NCBI GenBank assembly: GCA_034408895.1
Contig: JAWXCI010000083.1
Span: 1-55,414 of the forward strand
Direction of reading: 5' to 3'
Length of the DNA stretch: 55,414 nucleotides
Source of the DNA: UBA4660 sp034408895
Lineage (GTDB): Bacteria > Bacteroidota > Bacteroidia > Flavobacteriales_D > Sanyastnellaceae
Made by a program: the position numbers and the translations under genes. Numbering within the stretch: position 1 is the first letter of the stretch; each line of letters starts with the position of its first letter. This document shows, piece after piece, positions 35,563 to 44,476 of this stretch. A model generated the notes under the pieces. The model ran no database searches, was not told where the DNA came from, and saw only the letters and a program-made list of their open reading frames with translations.

Positions 35563-37311
35563 TTAGAAAAACCTCACCCCCACTTTCCACCCTATCCAGC
35601 TCTCCAGTTTGTATTGATTGTCGAAGGTGTCTTCATAAACAAAGTGGGGATTGAGTTCGCTGTAGGCGAGTGGTACTGTCCCGGTTTCGGTGAGATAGCC
35701 GTTTAGCGTTGCGCCAAATGCAACGGAGAAATTCTTAGCGACCTGCACATCGAATCCAAGATTGAATTTATTGAGGAGGTTCAATTCGTTGCCGATGTTC
35801 GCCTTGATGATTTGGTTGCAACTTAAATCGAGATTGAGGTAGAGCCATTTGGTTAGTCTTGGTGCCATTCCAATTCCATAACCGAAAGTCCACGACACGG
35901 AATCGTTCAATGTTTTAGGTACAATGCCCGCATTGATGATGTTGTAGAATTTGTGTACACCGCTGCGCAACTGGATATTGACGGGATAGATTTCATCGGC
36001 AGCGATTTCCACTTTGTGATAACCGTGATGAACGTAGCTGAAAAGTCCAAGGGGCACTCCGCTGATGGAATCACAAATGTTGAATACAGAAATCTGTGAA
36101 CCTTTCACTTTGCGGGCAACGTTTGCAAATCCCGCTAACTGCACGCCATCCACATCGCCCAATGTGATGTTTGAAAAACCAGCAACCTGCAATCCGTTTG
36201 ATTTTGCGAAATTGATGTTTGCAAATCCTGAAGCCATCACACCATCGCTTTCTTTCATGTTGATGTTGGCAAAACCGGAAGCGATAAATCCGTGAGCGTT
36301 ACCCCCGTTCACATTGGTAAATCCTGCAAACTGTCCACCGTTCATTTCTCCTGCATTGAAATTGAAGAAGCCTGAGAACTGAACACCTTCGAAATTTCCG
36401 CCAACGAGATTTCCAAATCCTGCCGCCTGGGCGTAACGCACATCGCTGCGGTTCGCATTGAAGAAACCGCTGAACTCCGCTTTGCGCACTCCCAAGTTGT
36501 AGCCACCCAGCAAATTGAGCGACCAATTGTTGACTACACGACCGCTCATCCCGCGGTTGGTCCCGACAAAAGGCAAAACAGAAAACTGGAAATCGCGGTA
36601 AATGGTGTCAGTGACATTCAATTGCTCAGGATTTGGCGGGAACAAAAACGTAGCAACAGAATCCCATGTGCGTGCTGCAAATTCTCCGGTTTGTTTCAAT
36701 GCAAGGTTTGATTCGTTCTTCAGATGTTGCCATGTGGTATCGCGCGTTTGCGGCTTGATAGTAATGTTTCGCAAAGCACTGCTGTCCACTTTAATTGGAA
36801 CGAGCGTGTCGGCATAATCGAGTTTGCGCACGTTGAACTGGATGGGTTCTATGCGTTTGGGGATTTTCATCTCGTAGTAACCGTATTCATTTGTATTGGC
36901 CGACACAAGTGATGATTCATCGTACACGGTTGCACCACTCACCGGCTCACCCTTTTCGTTTTCGACATATCCACCCACCACCACTTTCTTTTCGCCCTCT
37001 TGTTTTTTGGTGAGAATGACGTAGCCTGATTTTTCGCGGAACTGGAGTTTTCCGTCAAACAGTTTTGTGAGCACTTCGCGCAACGGGCGTTTTTGTGCAT
37101 GAACACTCACGGTGCGTTCAGGGTTGATGAGTGCGGCATTGTATGAAAATGAAAACTTTGCCTGTTGCTCCAGCAAGGTCATCACTTCACCAAGGCTCAG
37201 ACCTTCTGCATTCATAGTAATAATGTGTTCAAGAATGGGAGTAGCATTCTTTTGCGAAAACGACTGTCGCACAAAGAACATTAAGATGAAAAACAGGATG
37301 CGAGTCTTCAT
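35563..37311 (-). CDS. STN/carboxypeptidase-regulatory-like protein with 16-residue GFxN tandem repeats
   Basis: The 582-residue protein has a signal peptide (1-19), an STN (secretin/TonB N-terminus) domain (about 35-100, with LSLGEVMTLLEQQAKFSFSY and RPLREVLTKLF), and a CarboxypepD_reg-like domain (about 110-190, VVGGYVENEKGEPVSGATVY). From about 282 to 409 come eight 16-residue repeats of form GFxNhxxxxxxGhxhA (GFANINMKESDGVMAS, GFANINFAKSNGLQVA). A C-terminal beta-rich segment (about 430-582), ending in Phe, looks barrel-like. It has no plug domain, so it is not a normal receptor. It lies 88 bases behind the GIN lipoprotein gene and probably shares its transcript. Confidence 0.8.
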   Translation of the reverse strand: MKTRILFFILMFFVRQSFSQKNATPILEHIITMNAEGLSLGEVMTLLEQQAKFSFSYNAALINPERTVSVHAQKRPLREVLTKLFDGKLQFREKSGYVILTKKQEGEKKVVVGGYVENEKGEPVSGATVYDESSLVSANTNEYGYYEMKIPKRIEPIQFNVRKLDYADTLVPIKVDSSALRNITIKPQTRDTTWQHLKNESNLALKQTGEFAARTWDSVATFLFPPNPEQLNVTDTIYRDFQFSVLPFVGTNRGMSGRVVNNWSLNLLGGYNLGVRKAEFSGFFNANRSDVRYAQAAGFGNLVGGNFEGVQFSGFFNFNAGEMNGGQFAGFTNVNGGNAHGFIASGFANINMKESDGVMASGFANINFAKSNGLQVAGFSNITLGDVDGVQLAGFANVARKVKGSQISVFNICDSISGVPLGLFSYVHHGYHKVEIAADEIYPVNIQLRSGVHKFYNIINAGIVPKTLNDSVSWTFGYGIGMAPRLTKWLYLNLDLSCNQIIKANIGNELNLLNKFNLGFDVQVAKNFSVAFGATLNGYLTETGTVPLAYSELNPHFVYEDTFDNQYKLESWIGWKVGVRFF

Positions 37312-37399
37312 GTGGTAAAGTTGCGGAAGATTAAAATTGAATATCTCACTTCACTTGCAATATCCAATTTTCAATCTTTAATATTCAATTTTTGATTCA

Positions 37400-38128
37400 T
37401 TAGTAAGGCCCAACATTACCGCTGCCATTGATGGACGACTCCACAGTAGGTGAACCAATGTATCGGATGTTGCCACTGCCATCAATATCCGCATGAAGGT
37501 GGTGGCTACAGTTCACATAGATGTCACCACTACCGTTGATGTATGCGTCTACATCGTATGCAGCCATTTCAATCGAATTGATTTTTCCTGACCCGTTGAT
37601 TTTGTAGGTAGCGTTGGTAGAAATTCCTGCGCTCACCATGTCGGCTGAACCGTTTACTTCCATCCACAGCTCATCGCAATTCGCAAGAACCTCCGCACGA
37701 CCACTGCCGTTGTGGAAGAGTGAGAAGGTTGAAACATCAGTCGTGTCCTGAATCACAAATTCAAGCGAGCCATTGAGGTCAACACGTGAAAATGCGGAAG
37801 CGTAAACGTGAATTTCCATTTTGGTAGGGCGGTAATTCAATACATCATTATCCATCTCTATGATGAGTGTGTTGTCCTGAACGAACGTTTGAACATCATC
37901 AATGAGGTTGTCGTCCGTTGTAATCACCACATGCGGGTCGTCTGAAATGTGGGCGATGATGTTGTACTCACCATCGGCATTCACATCGGTAAATGAATCG
38001 AGATTGCGCGTAGTGGTCTGGAGTATTCCTGAGCCTTTCTTGCGAATATCCTTGGTGCAGGAAGTGGCAAGAATTGAAATAGCCAGAAGCGAGAAAAGAA
38101 CTGTTTTGAATGTGATTTGGGTTTTCAT
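37400..38128 (-). CDS. GIN-domain (DUF2807) lipoprotein
   Basis: The product has about 242 residues from ATG 38128 (MKTQITFKTV). A TTG start 12 codons upstream (38164) lies inside the promoter motif and is unlikely. The lipoprotein signal ends LATSC. The body is a DUF2807/GIN head domain of right-handed parallel beta strands, with repeated Asn-Gly-Ser turns (HNGSGRAEV, VNGSADM, INGSGKIN, INGSGDIYV, INGSGNVG) about every 20 residues. Such proteins are thought to sit on the outer membrane; the role is unknown. The ECF-type promoter precedes it. Confidence 0.85.
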   Translation of the reverse strand: MKTQITFKTVLFSLLAISILATSCTKDIRKKGSGILQTTTRNLDSFTDVNADGEYNIIAHISDDPHVVITTDDNLIDDVQTFVQDNTLIIEMDNDVLNYRPTKMEIHVYASAFSRVDLNGSLEFVIQDTTDVSTFSLFHNGSGRAEVLANCDELWMEVNGSADMVSAGISTNATYKINGSGKINSIEMAAYDVDAYINGSGDIYVNCSHHLHADIDGSGNIRYIGSPTVESSINGSGNVGPY

Positions 38129-38159
38129 TTGAGTTGTGTTTTGAGATTTATGATGAACA

Positions 38160-38186
38160 GACAACTCAAGGGGCGGATACCCCTAT
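38160..38186 (-). promoter_or_regulatory. putative ECF-sigma promoter, copy 2 (GIN lipoprotein gene)
   Basis: On the minus strand ATAGGGGTAT (38186-38177), 12 bases, then TTGTC (38164-38160); the start codon is 31 bases further on. The spacing equals that in copies 1 and 3. Confidence 0.7.
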
Positions 38187-38241
38187 TTTATGGTTCAAAT
38201 TTTTAGAAATGAAGGCCGCGTCAGCTTGATTGAAACAAATT

Positions 38242-38514
38242 TCAATCTTTCGAATAGTGAAACTTACAAGCAAAGATTATGATTTCAGTATCGCTTACTT
38301 AATAGAGCAACCGGTGTTCATCGGTTATTCTTCTTGACCAAAATCCTGATAAATTGTGGCGGAGTCGTTCTGGTTTACCGATACCTTCAAAAGGAGTTTC
38401 CTGGATGTTATCAATCAGATTAAGAATTTTGATTGCAATCTTGCGATCATTGACTATCCATTCGCGAATTTCATCCATCGCTTTGGATTCAAACTTAACG
38501 CTGCGCTTTGTCAT
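38242..38514 (-). pseudogene. yoeB: YoeB-type toxin with an in-frame stop
   Basis: From ATG 38514 there are 71 codons of a Txe/YoeB ribosome-dependent mRNA interferase (PFEGIGKPERLRHNLSGFWS, then RRITDEHRLLY), with the Glu of FEG (residue 43) and the Arg of SRR present. A TAA at 38301-38299 ends the frame. Reading on in the same frame gives VSDTEIIIFACKFHYSKD and then TGA at 38244-38242, which is exactly the usual YoeB C-terminus ending in FHY, including the catalytic His-Tyr. The protein as read lacks these residues and should be inactive. It overlaps the antitoxin gene by 20 bases. Confidence 0.82.
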
Positions 38515-38758
38515 CTTTCAATTCTCCGCGCAATTTGTCAATATCAACTTCAATCAAGCCTTTTCCTGATTTGACACTTTCAATTCTCTCCAAAAGAATT
38601 TTCGCATTGGCCTCAGAACTCATGAGATATTCTGTTTCATCCATTTCAGCCTGTACGTTGATGACAAGGTTTTTATTCCTGAAAAGCTTCTTCACCGACT
38701 TGAGCCAATCCCCGTTAAGGTCCTTTTCCGTTAGATGGTATGTTGAGTAAACCGACAT
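38495..38758 (-). CDS. antitoxin of the YoeB-type toxin
   Basis: The protein is 87 residues from ATG 38758 (MSVYSTYHL). A longer frame runs to 38824 but overlaps the end of the FecR-like gene. The middle part (NVQAEMDETEYLMSSEANAK, then ILLERIESVKSGKGLIEVD) is of the type found beside Txe/YoeB toxins in Bacteroidota. It overlaps the toxin start by 20 bases, the normal layout of such pairs. It lies 46 bases behind the anti-sigma gene, on the same strand, so it may be part of that transcript. Confidence 0.72.
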   Translation of the reverse strand: MSVYSTYHLTEKDLNGDWLKSVKKLFRNKNLVINVQAEMDETEYLMSSEANAKILLERIESVKSGKGLIEVDIDKLRGELKDDKAQR

Positions 38759-38804
38759 GATTTCTGAATTTCTTCCAAAAGTAATAAAGGACCTGGGGCG
38801 CAAA

Positions 38805-39806
38805 TCACTCACACCCCTCTCCACTCAACAAAATTCTGCCCCGGCTTTGCTGAATTTCCAGTTCGAGTGTTTCAGCAATCACTGCGGCAATGGTTTCAAT
38901 TTCTTCATCTTCAAACCTAACACTGATGCGGCAATAATCCAATGCCGCGGAAGACAGTGCAAGTTTGGTGTCGTACACTTCGTTAAGTTTTTTGACCACG
39001 CGCTTTAATGATGCATTCCTGAAATTGAATGTTCGGTTTGCGTAAGAAGATTTGTTCTCATCAGCATCAATAAGTTTTGAAAATGTTTGCGATGATTTTA
39101 TGTAGTAACCAGTTTCACCAGCAATCAAATTGATACCAGATTCTGAAGTCTTGTAAAATTTTACTTCACCTTCGTTTACGAACACTTCGATAGTATCCGA
39201 TGTATTGGTTGACTTAACGTTGAAAGCAGTACCGATGTCCTGAACAAACACATCCTGAGTTTCTACAATGAATGTTTGTGTTTCATCATGAACGACTTCA
39301 AAATAGGCTTCGCCCTCCAGTTTTGCTTTGCGTAGCTTTTTCTTTTCATCGAAAGAATAAGAAAGCGAAGAATGTTTGTTGAGCACTGCCATGCTTCCAT
39401 CCGGCAATGAATCCTGTACGATTTCATTCGTGCTGTTCATTGCGAATTGCGGCTCTTCATTTCCCGACATGAAATAGAATACTGCTGAAATGCCGATAAG
39501 TAGTGCAACGGAAGCAGCCACACGCAGAGGAGTAAACCAAGAGGTGCGTTTCATTGAAACAACTTTTCTTTCCTTGGCATCAAAAATTCTTGCGCTCACC
39601 TTTTTCCATGCAACATCTGCATCAAATGAAATTTTCGGAGATGAAGGTTCAGCGCGTTGAAAAATGGTAGAGAAGTGCTCGAAGTATTTTTCATTGCCAG
39701 AACTTTCCTTCCTCCAGGATTCGACAACAGAAACTTCTTCCCGCATGGCTTCACCCGCAAGAACTTTTGCGATTAACTCATCAATATGTTGTGGTATGCT
39801 GTTCAA
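38805..39806 (-). CDS. FecR-family anti-sigma factor
   Basis: The 333-residue protein has a cytoplasmic N-terminal helical region (1-90), one membrane helix (about 93-112), a periplasmic FecR domain (about 125-230: DSLPDGSMAVLNKHSSLSY, EGEAYFEVVHDETQTFIVET, VQDIGTAFNVKS) and a DUF4974-like C-terminal domain (about 262-325: FNFRNASLKRVVKKLNEVYD). It should hold the neighbouring sigma factor inactive until a periplasmic signal arrives, as FecR-like proteins do. It lies 8 bases after the sigma gene, so the two are co-expressed. Confidence 0.92.
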   Translation of the reverse strand: MNSIPQHIDELIAKVLAGEAMREEVSVVESWRKESSGNEKYFEHFSTIFQRAEPSSPKISFDADVAWKKVSARIFDAKERKVVSMKRTSWFTPLRVAASVALLIGISAVFYFMSGNEEPQFAMNSTNEIVQDSLPDGSMAVLNKHSSLSYSFDEKKKLRKAKLEGEAYFEVVHDETQTFIVETQDVFVQDIGTAFNVKSTNTSDTIEVFVNEGEVKFYKTSESGINLIAGETGYYIKSSQTFSKLIDADENKSSYANRTFNFRNASLKRVVKKLNEVYDTKLALSSAALDYCRISVRFEDEEIETIAAVIAETLELEIQQSRGRILLSGEGCE

Positions 39807-39814
39807 TTATCAAT

Positions 39815-40393
39815 TCATTCAAGAAGCCCGGCTAAAAGGATTGCGATAAGCGGCAGGTACTCGCTCAATTCTTCACGCATTATGCGCAATGCTTTTCCCA
39901 TTTGGTTTTCCACAGTTTTTACGGAGATGTTAAGTTGGTCTGCAATTTCTCCGTACTTCAATTCTTCAAACCGGCTGAGCCGAAACACGAGACGACATTG
40001 TTCAGGCAGCCTCATCATCGCTTCTTCAATCCGCTGTTCCAGTTCTTTGGCAATCACTTTTCCCGTGACACTTTCATGCGAGCGATTCTCGGTGCGTAGT
40101 GTGTGCGTTGCATGTTCTTTTTTTACCTTTTGGTGTTTCAACACATTGAGCGAACTATTGCGCACCGCACGGTAGAGGTAACTCTTAAGCGAAGTTTCGA
40201 TAGTAATCTCCTTTCGCTTTTCCCAAAGCTGGGTAAATACATTCTGCACGGTTTCTTCCGATTCATCTTTGCTCGAGAGAAAACCGTACGCGTAGTTGCA
40301 CAGCGGATTGTACCAGGCTTTGAACATCTTTTCAAATGCGTCTTGCCGGCCCTCCACAAGTGCTGCGCGGATATGCTGCTCGTCTAACTCCAA
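39815..40393 (-). CDS. ECF-type RNA polymerase sigma factor (FecI-like)
   Basis: The 192-residue protein has sigma region 2 (about 20-90: YNPLCNYAYGFLSSKDESEE, QNVFTQLWEKR) and region 4 (about 125-180: RLPEQCRLVFRLSRFEELKY, GEIADQLNISVKTVENQMGK), without region 3, as in ECF group sigma factors. The start is TTG at 40393; no better ATG is present until codon 23. The C-terminus is hydrophobic (LPLIAILLAGLLE). It is followed by the FecR-like anti-sigma and preceded by the ATAGGGGTAT-N12-TTGTC motif, which suggests autoregulation. Confidence 0.93.
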   Translation of the reverse strand: MELDEQHIRAALVEGRQDAFEKMFKAWYNPLCNYAYGFLSSKDESEETVQNVFTQLWEKRKEITIETSLKSYLYRAVRNSSLNVLKHQKVKKEHATHTLRTENRSHESVTGKVIAKELEQRIEEAMMRLPEQCRLVFRLSRFEELKYGEIADQLNISVKTVENQMGKALRIMREELSEYLPLIAILLAGLLE

Positions 40394-40431
40394 CGCAGCA
40401 AAAATGCAGGAACAGGCTTAAGCATCGTTAA

Positions 40432-40458
40432 GACAATTGAAATTGAAGATACCCCTAT
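40432..40458 (-). promoter_or_regulatory. putative ECF-sigma promoter, copy 3 (sigma factor operon)
   Basis: On the minus strand ATAGGGGTAT (40458-40449), 12 bases, then TTGTC (40436-40432); the TTG start of the sigma gene is 38 bases further. It has the same spacing as copies 1 and 2. Confidence 0.72.
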
Positions 40459-40495
40459 GAGGAAAATTGAATTGGCAAGACAAGTAAAACGAATT

Positions 40496-43006
40496 CTAGT
40501 CTTTGACCAAACTTTGTCTCAGAACTACATCCCCACAAGAAACTTCAAGAACATACATTCCTTGTGACAAGGTTGATGTATCAATTTCCGTTGGTGAACC
40601 TGAAATTTGTTTAATTAGAATGATTTCACCCAGCGTATTGAAAATTTTAACATCCAGTACTCCGGAAAAATCTTTGTTCTGGAATTCAATCACCAGTTCA
40701 TCACTGAACGGATTTGGGTAAGCAATAAAATTTTGTGACGCTGTTTCATTGACACTCACTTCACAATTCAATTGTTCATCGGCCCATGTTGGATAGCGCA
40801 CATCATCAATCCGGACAATGAGATTGCCGGTAGAGTTGAAGTGACGAAAGGCGAGGTATATATCCTGTCCCCACCACTCCGATAAGTCCTGTGCGCGATA
40901 ATGCCATTGGTTACCGCTTATGGTTTCTTCCCAAAGCACAACCGTAAAATCCGTTGGAGAATCTCCTGATGTGGAAAGCAATACCTGGTAGGTATCTTCA
41001 AATCCATCGGCTTGTCCTGCAACATAATATGTGAGGTGTTCATCTGTCATCGGATGAAGCAAAGGAGTGATGAGATAATTGTCGGGCGTGAGGGAGGAGA
41101 CGGAATATGAATGTGCACAGTTTTCACTGCCGAATCCCGGTACTGCACCGCTGATTTTCCAATTTTCCTCATCACCATCATCATCAATCAGCGACCAGCA
41201 GTTGGGAGGGAATTGATCATCTTCAAATGATTCAAGATTGGGAGCAGTGTTGGTAAGAACATCAATACAATTGTAGTTGCCTGTGATGTTGTTGTCCATC
41301 CATTCCAGCCTGTCGGTCAAAAGAGTTTGTAGATATTCCACGTTGCCATCCCAATTCCACACACCCAATTCGGGCCAGCGCTCATAGTTTCTTTCTGCGA
41401 TTCCATCAAGAAGTGTGTGCAGCGAATCCACGAAGCCCATAAAGTTTTCTGTCGAGAAAATATCTTCACGAAGGGAAGTCCATCTGCACCATTCGTGTTC
41501 AAGGAAAAGAGAATCGGTATGAAAAATTTCCCACCAATCCGGGAAGGGCCATCCGGGATGTGTTTCTTCCCACACCCAGTTTTCAGCACAACAGAAGCCA
41601 CGGTCGTAATCCCACGGTGGTCCTATGTGCATCAGGCTGTCATCGCTGGTCGATTTGTCCTTGAACAAATAAGTGCTTCTTCCATAACTGTCATAGTTGG
41701 TGGAAAATTCATTAACCAACATAAAATCAATAAAGGAATCTTCATCAATCCATTTTCTGTATCCACCGAACGGGTCATCAAAGTCGGGTTGATGAAGAGC
41801 GTATTCAAAACTGTCAACCCACGCTTTTATATATCCATGTTGTATCGGATCTATGTCCGTGGCTTTCGGATATACGTGTTTGAATTCAACAGGCAGACCA
41901 TTGGTCCCTACGTTAATGGCCTCGTATTCCGAATTCCAGTTTCCAGGTGCACCATTGATGTTCATCTCGATGATGTAGCCACCGGTGAGTTCTGTGCCTG
42001 CGATGTCTTCAGGATTCAGTTTGGCAATATCTACCCGATTGTTATCGCGCTTCACTTTTTCAGTGAGTGTGTAAACGCCCACATAGTCTCCATCCACAAA
42101 CACTTCGCAAAATTTTGTTCGCGGTGCGTATTGCCCCATTCGTCTTGAAAATTCATACGCGATAGAATTATACATGAGTGTGCCATCAAGATATTCTGCT
42201 TTCAGCATCCAGTCATTTTCAGCAGGCATGTCAAGCAATGAGGTGTCAATCTTATTTCCTAAATCGTCAATCACATCGAAGTCGTAATTTTTCTTTGGGT
42301 AGTATGGACCGGTGAAACCCTGCAGTTCGATCAGTACATTTCCAGCATATTCATAAACAGTATCGGTATAAAAATTAAGTGAGCCATCATCGTGATTTAC
42401 GAGTTCAAAAAGAGCCTCCACTTTCGGGTCGTTGGGAATCTCGATTCCAAATGTTGAAATTTTCACCACAGGCAGCGTGGATCCCGGAAAAACAAATGGT
42501 TCTGGAGCGTTCACATCAAACGAAATGCTCCAGTCAAAGAGATAACCTTGGTCGGCCCAGGCATAATTATCATAAAGGACAAGCGCCCAGGTACCATTCG
42601 GATTCTGGCCGTTGTTCACGTTACCCATATTGCCCATTGGCTTAAAGGTTCCTGTGTAAGGAGGCCAGGAATTGTAAATGAAATCTGCCGCATCATCACG
42701 CAGGCAGCAATCTTCCCAATTGTCGTCACCCCCACCGATTCCGGCAAACAATGTGAAAATGGTTCCATCGGGTGCAGAGAGTTTCACTTCCATGTCAGCG
42801 TCATACGTGTGATCAAGGTTCAGGCAAACCTGAACCAAACCAAAATCACCATTGATAACATCAGCCAAACCGCTGACATCAATAGTGTGATAAACCGTGC
42901 TGCCATCGTCAGGAATCCATTGGTCAACCGTGGAATTGAAAGTTTGGGAATGAAATCCGGATGCAAGAAAAAACGATATTAAAAGAAGAAGTAAATGTTT
43001 ATGCAT
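40496..43006 (-). CDS. CotH-kinase-family protein exported by T9SS
   Basis: The 836-residue protein has a signal peptide (1-20), a proprotein-convertase P-like domain (about 25-165), a CotH kinase domain (about 175-575), a cleaved-adhesin-like jelly roll (about 590-745) and a T9SS type A sorting domain (about 755-836, ending YVLEVSCGDVVLRQSLVKD). In the CotH domain WDYDRGF (465-471) matches the conserved metal-binding DxD-like block, and VYTLTEKVK lies near 311. Spore-coat CotH proteins of Bacillus are protein kinases; such a role for a surface protein here is inferred. It lies between the ECF cluster and ugd. Confidence 0.88.
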   Translation of the reverse strand: MHKHLLLLLISFFLASGFHSQTFNSTVDQWIPDDGSTVYHTIDVSGLADVINGDFGLVQVCLNLDHTYDADMEVKLSAPDGTIFTLFAGIGGGDDNWEDCCLRDDAADFIYNSWPPYTGTFKPMGNMGNVNNGQNPNGTWALVLYDNYAWADQGYLFDWSISFDVNAPEPFVFPGSTLPVVKISTFGIEIPNDPKVEALFELVNHDDGSLNFYTDTVYEYAGNVLIELQGFTGPYYPKKNYDFDVIDDLGNKIDTSLLDMPAENDWMLKAEYLDGTLMYNSIAYEFSRRMGQYAPRTKFCEVFVDGDYVGVYTLTEKVKRDNNRVDIAKLNPEDIAGTELTGGYIIEMNINGAPGNWNSEYEAINVGTNGLPVEFKHVYPKATDIDPIQHGYIKAWVDSFEYALHQPDFDDPFGGYRKWIDEDSFIDFMLVNEFSTNYDSYGRSTYLFKDKSTSDDSLMHIGPPWDYDRGFCCAENWVWEETHPGWPFPDWWEIFHTDSLFLEHEWCRWTSLREDIFSTENFMGFVDSLHTLLDGIAERNYERWPELGVWNWDGNVEYLQTLLTDRLEWMDNNITGNYNCIDVLTNTAPNLESFEDDQFPPNCWSLIDDDGDEENWKISGAVPGFGSENCAHSYSVSSLTPDNYLITPLLHPMTDEHLTYYVAGQADGFEDTYQVLLSTSGDSPTDFTVVLWEETISGNQWHYRAQDLSEWWGQDIYLAFRHFNSTGNLIVRIDDVRYPTWADEQLNCEVSVNETASQNFIAYPNPFSDELVIEFQNKDFSGVLDVKIFNTLGEIILIKQISGSPTEIDTSTLSQGMYVLEVSCGDVVLRQSLVKD

Positions 43007-43150
43007 GATTATTCGAGAGGTTTACGCAAATGTAACGGGATGCACGAATTCGTTTCAGTTTACAATCATTAAGGAAGTTCATTTTCACTTGCTCACTAAC
43101 ACTCCAACTCTCCAACTCTCTATTTTCGCTCCCCCTAAAATTTCCAACCC

Positions 43151-44476
43151 ATGAACATCGCAGTAATAGGCAGCGGCTATGTAGGCCTTGTAACAGGAAC
43201 ATGTATGGCAGAGACAGGCAATAACGTAACCTGTGTAGACAACAATGCAGAGAAAGTTGCGCTGATGCAAAACGGAGAAATACCCATTTACGAACCTCAC
43301 CTCGATGTGCTTTTCGAACGCAACATCCGCGATGGCCGTTTGCACTTTACGACTGATCTAAAGAGTGCGGTTGACAAAGCACAAATCATTTTTCTTGCCC
43401 TGCCCACACCTCCTGGCGAGGATGGAAGCGCAGACCTCAGTTACGTGCTTGGTGTGGCCACCGAATTGGGTAAAATTATTTCGGACTACAAAACCATTGT
43501 GGACAAAAGCACTGTGCCTGTTGGAACTGCTGAAAAAGTTCGCGATGCGATTGCTGCAAATACAAAAACGGAGTTCGATGTGGTGAGCAATCCTGAATTT
43601 TTGCGCGAAGGCTTTGCAGTAGATGATTTTATGAAACCGGATCGTGTTGTGATTGGTACATCAAGCGAACGAGCAAGGAAAGTGATGGAAGAACTTTACA
43701 AACCATTCACTCGCCAGGGCAACCCAATACTTTTTATGGATGAGCGCAGTGCTGAGTTGACTAAGTATGCAGCCAATGCATTTCTCGCCACAAAAATCTC
43801 TTTCATGAATGAAATTGCAAATTTCTGCGAGTTGGTTGGTGCCGATGTGGATGCCGTGCGCATGGGAATAGGAACAGACTCACGAATTGGAAAACGCTTT
43901 CTATTTCCTGGAATCGGTTATGGCGGAAGTTGTTTCCCAAAAGATGTGCAGGCTCTTGCTAAATCAGGGATGAATGAAGGATATGAATTCAAAATCCTGA
44001 AGAACGTGATGAAAGTGAATGAACGACAGAAAACAATTTTGCTAGGTCCCATTCTCGACTATTTCAACGGGTCGCTTTCAAATGTGACCATCGCTGTTTG
44101 GGGTCTGGCATTCAAACCCGACACTGATGACATTCGTGAAGCACCTGCTCTTCACATGATTGAACATTTGCTTGAAGCGGGAGCAAAAATTGTGGCCTAC
44201 GATCCGGAGGCCATGGAGAATGTCAGGAAGCTCAGGAACCTTCACATCACATTAGCCGAAGACCAGTACGCAGCACTCGATGGTGCGGATGCTCTTTTGA
44301 TTTGCACAGAATGGAGTGCATTCCGCAATCCGGATTTCGACCGCATGGCAAGTGCCATGAAAAACAACGTGATATTCGATGGCCGCAATCTTTACGACCT
44401 CGACCGGATGAGTGAACTTGGATATTTCTACAAAAGTGTAGGTCGCGAAACTGTAGGTCAAGTGATTGTGGTGTGA
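43151..44476 (+). CDS. ugd: UDP-glucose 6-dehydrogenase
   Basis: The 441-residue protein oxidises UDP-glucose to UDP-glucuronate with two NAD+, for surface polysaccharides. NAD motif GSGYVGLVTG (7-16), the STVPVG block near 120, the catalytic Cys261 in GYGGSCFPKD and the AFKPDTDDIREAPA block near 320 are all present. The length is normal. It is alone on its strand, with no glycan-cluster neighbours in view. A short hairpin (TGATCC/GGATCA) overlaps its stop codon, but has no T-run. Confidence 0.97.
   Translation: MNIAVIGSGYVGLVTGTCMAETGNNVTCVDNNAEKVALMQNGEIPIYEPHLDVLFERNIRDGRLHFTTDLKSAVDKAQIIFLALPTPPGEDGSADLSYVLGVATELGKIISDYKTIVDKSTVPVGTAEKVRDAIAANTKTEFDVVSNPEFLREGFAVDDFMKPDRVVIGTSSERARKVMEELYKPFTRQGNPILFMDERSAELTKYAANAFLATKISFMNEIANFCELVGADVDAVRMGIGTDSRIGKRFLFPGIGYGGSCFPKDVQALAKSGMNEGYEFKILKNVMKVNERQKTILLGPILDYFNGSLSNVTIAVWGLAFKPDTDDIREAPALHMIEHLLEAGAKIVAYDPEAMENVRKLRNLHITLAEDQYAALDGADALLICTEWSAFRNPDFDRMASAMKNNVIFDGRNLYDLDRMSELGYFYKSVGRETVGQVIVV

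Noticed and set aside
36085..36468. Tandem repeat seen at the DNA level in the STN gene as a possible CRISPR-like array
   Set aside because: The repeats are at the protein level; codons differ between units and there are no spacers.
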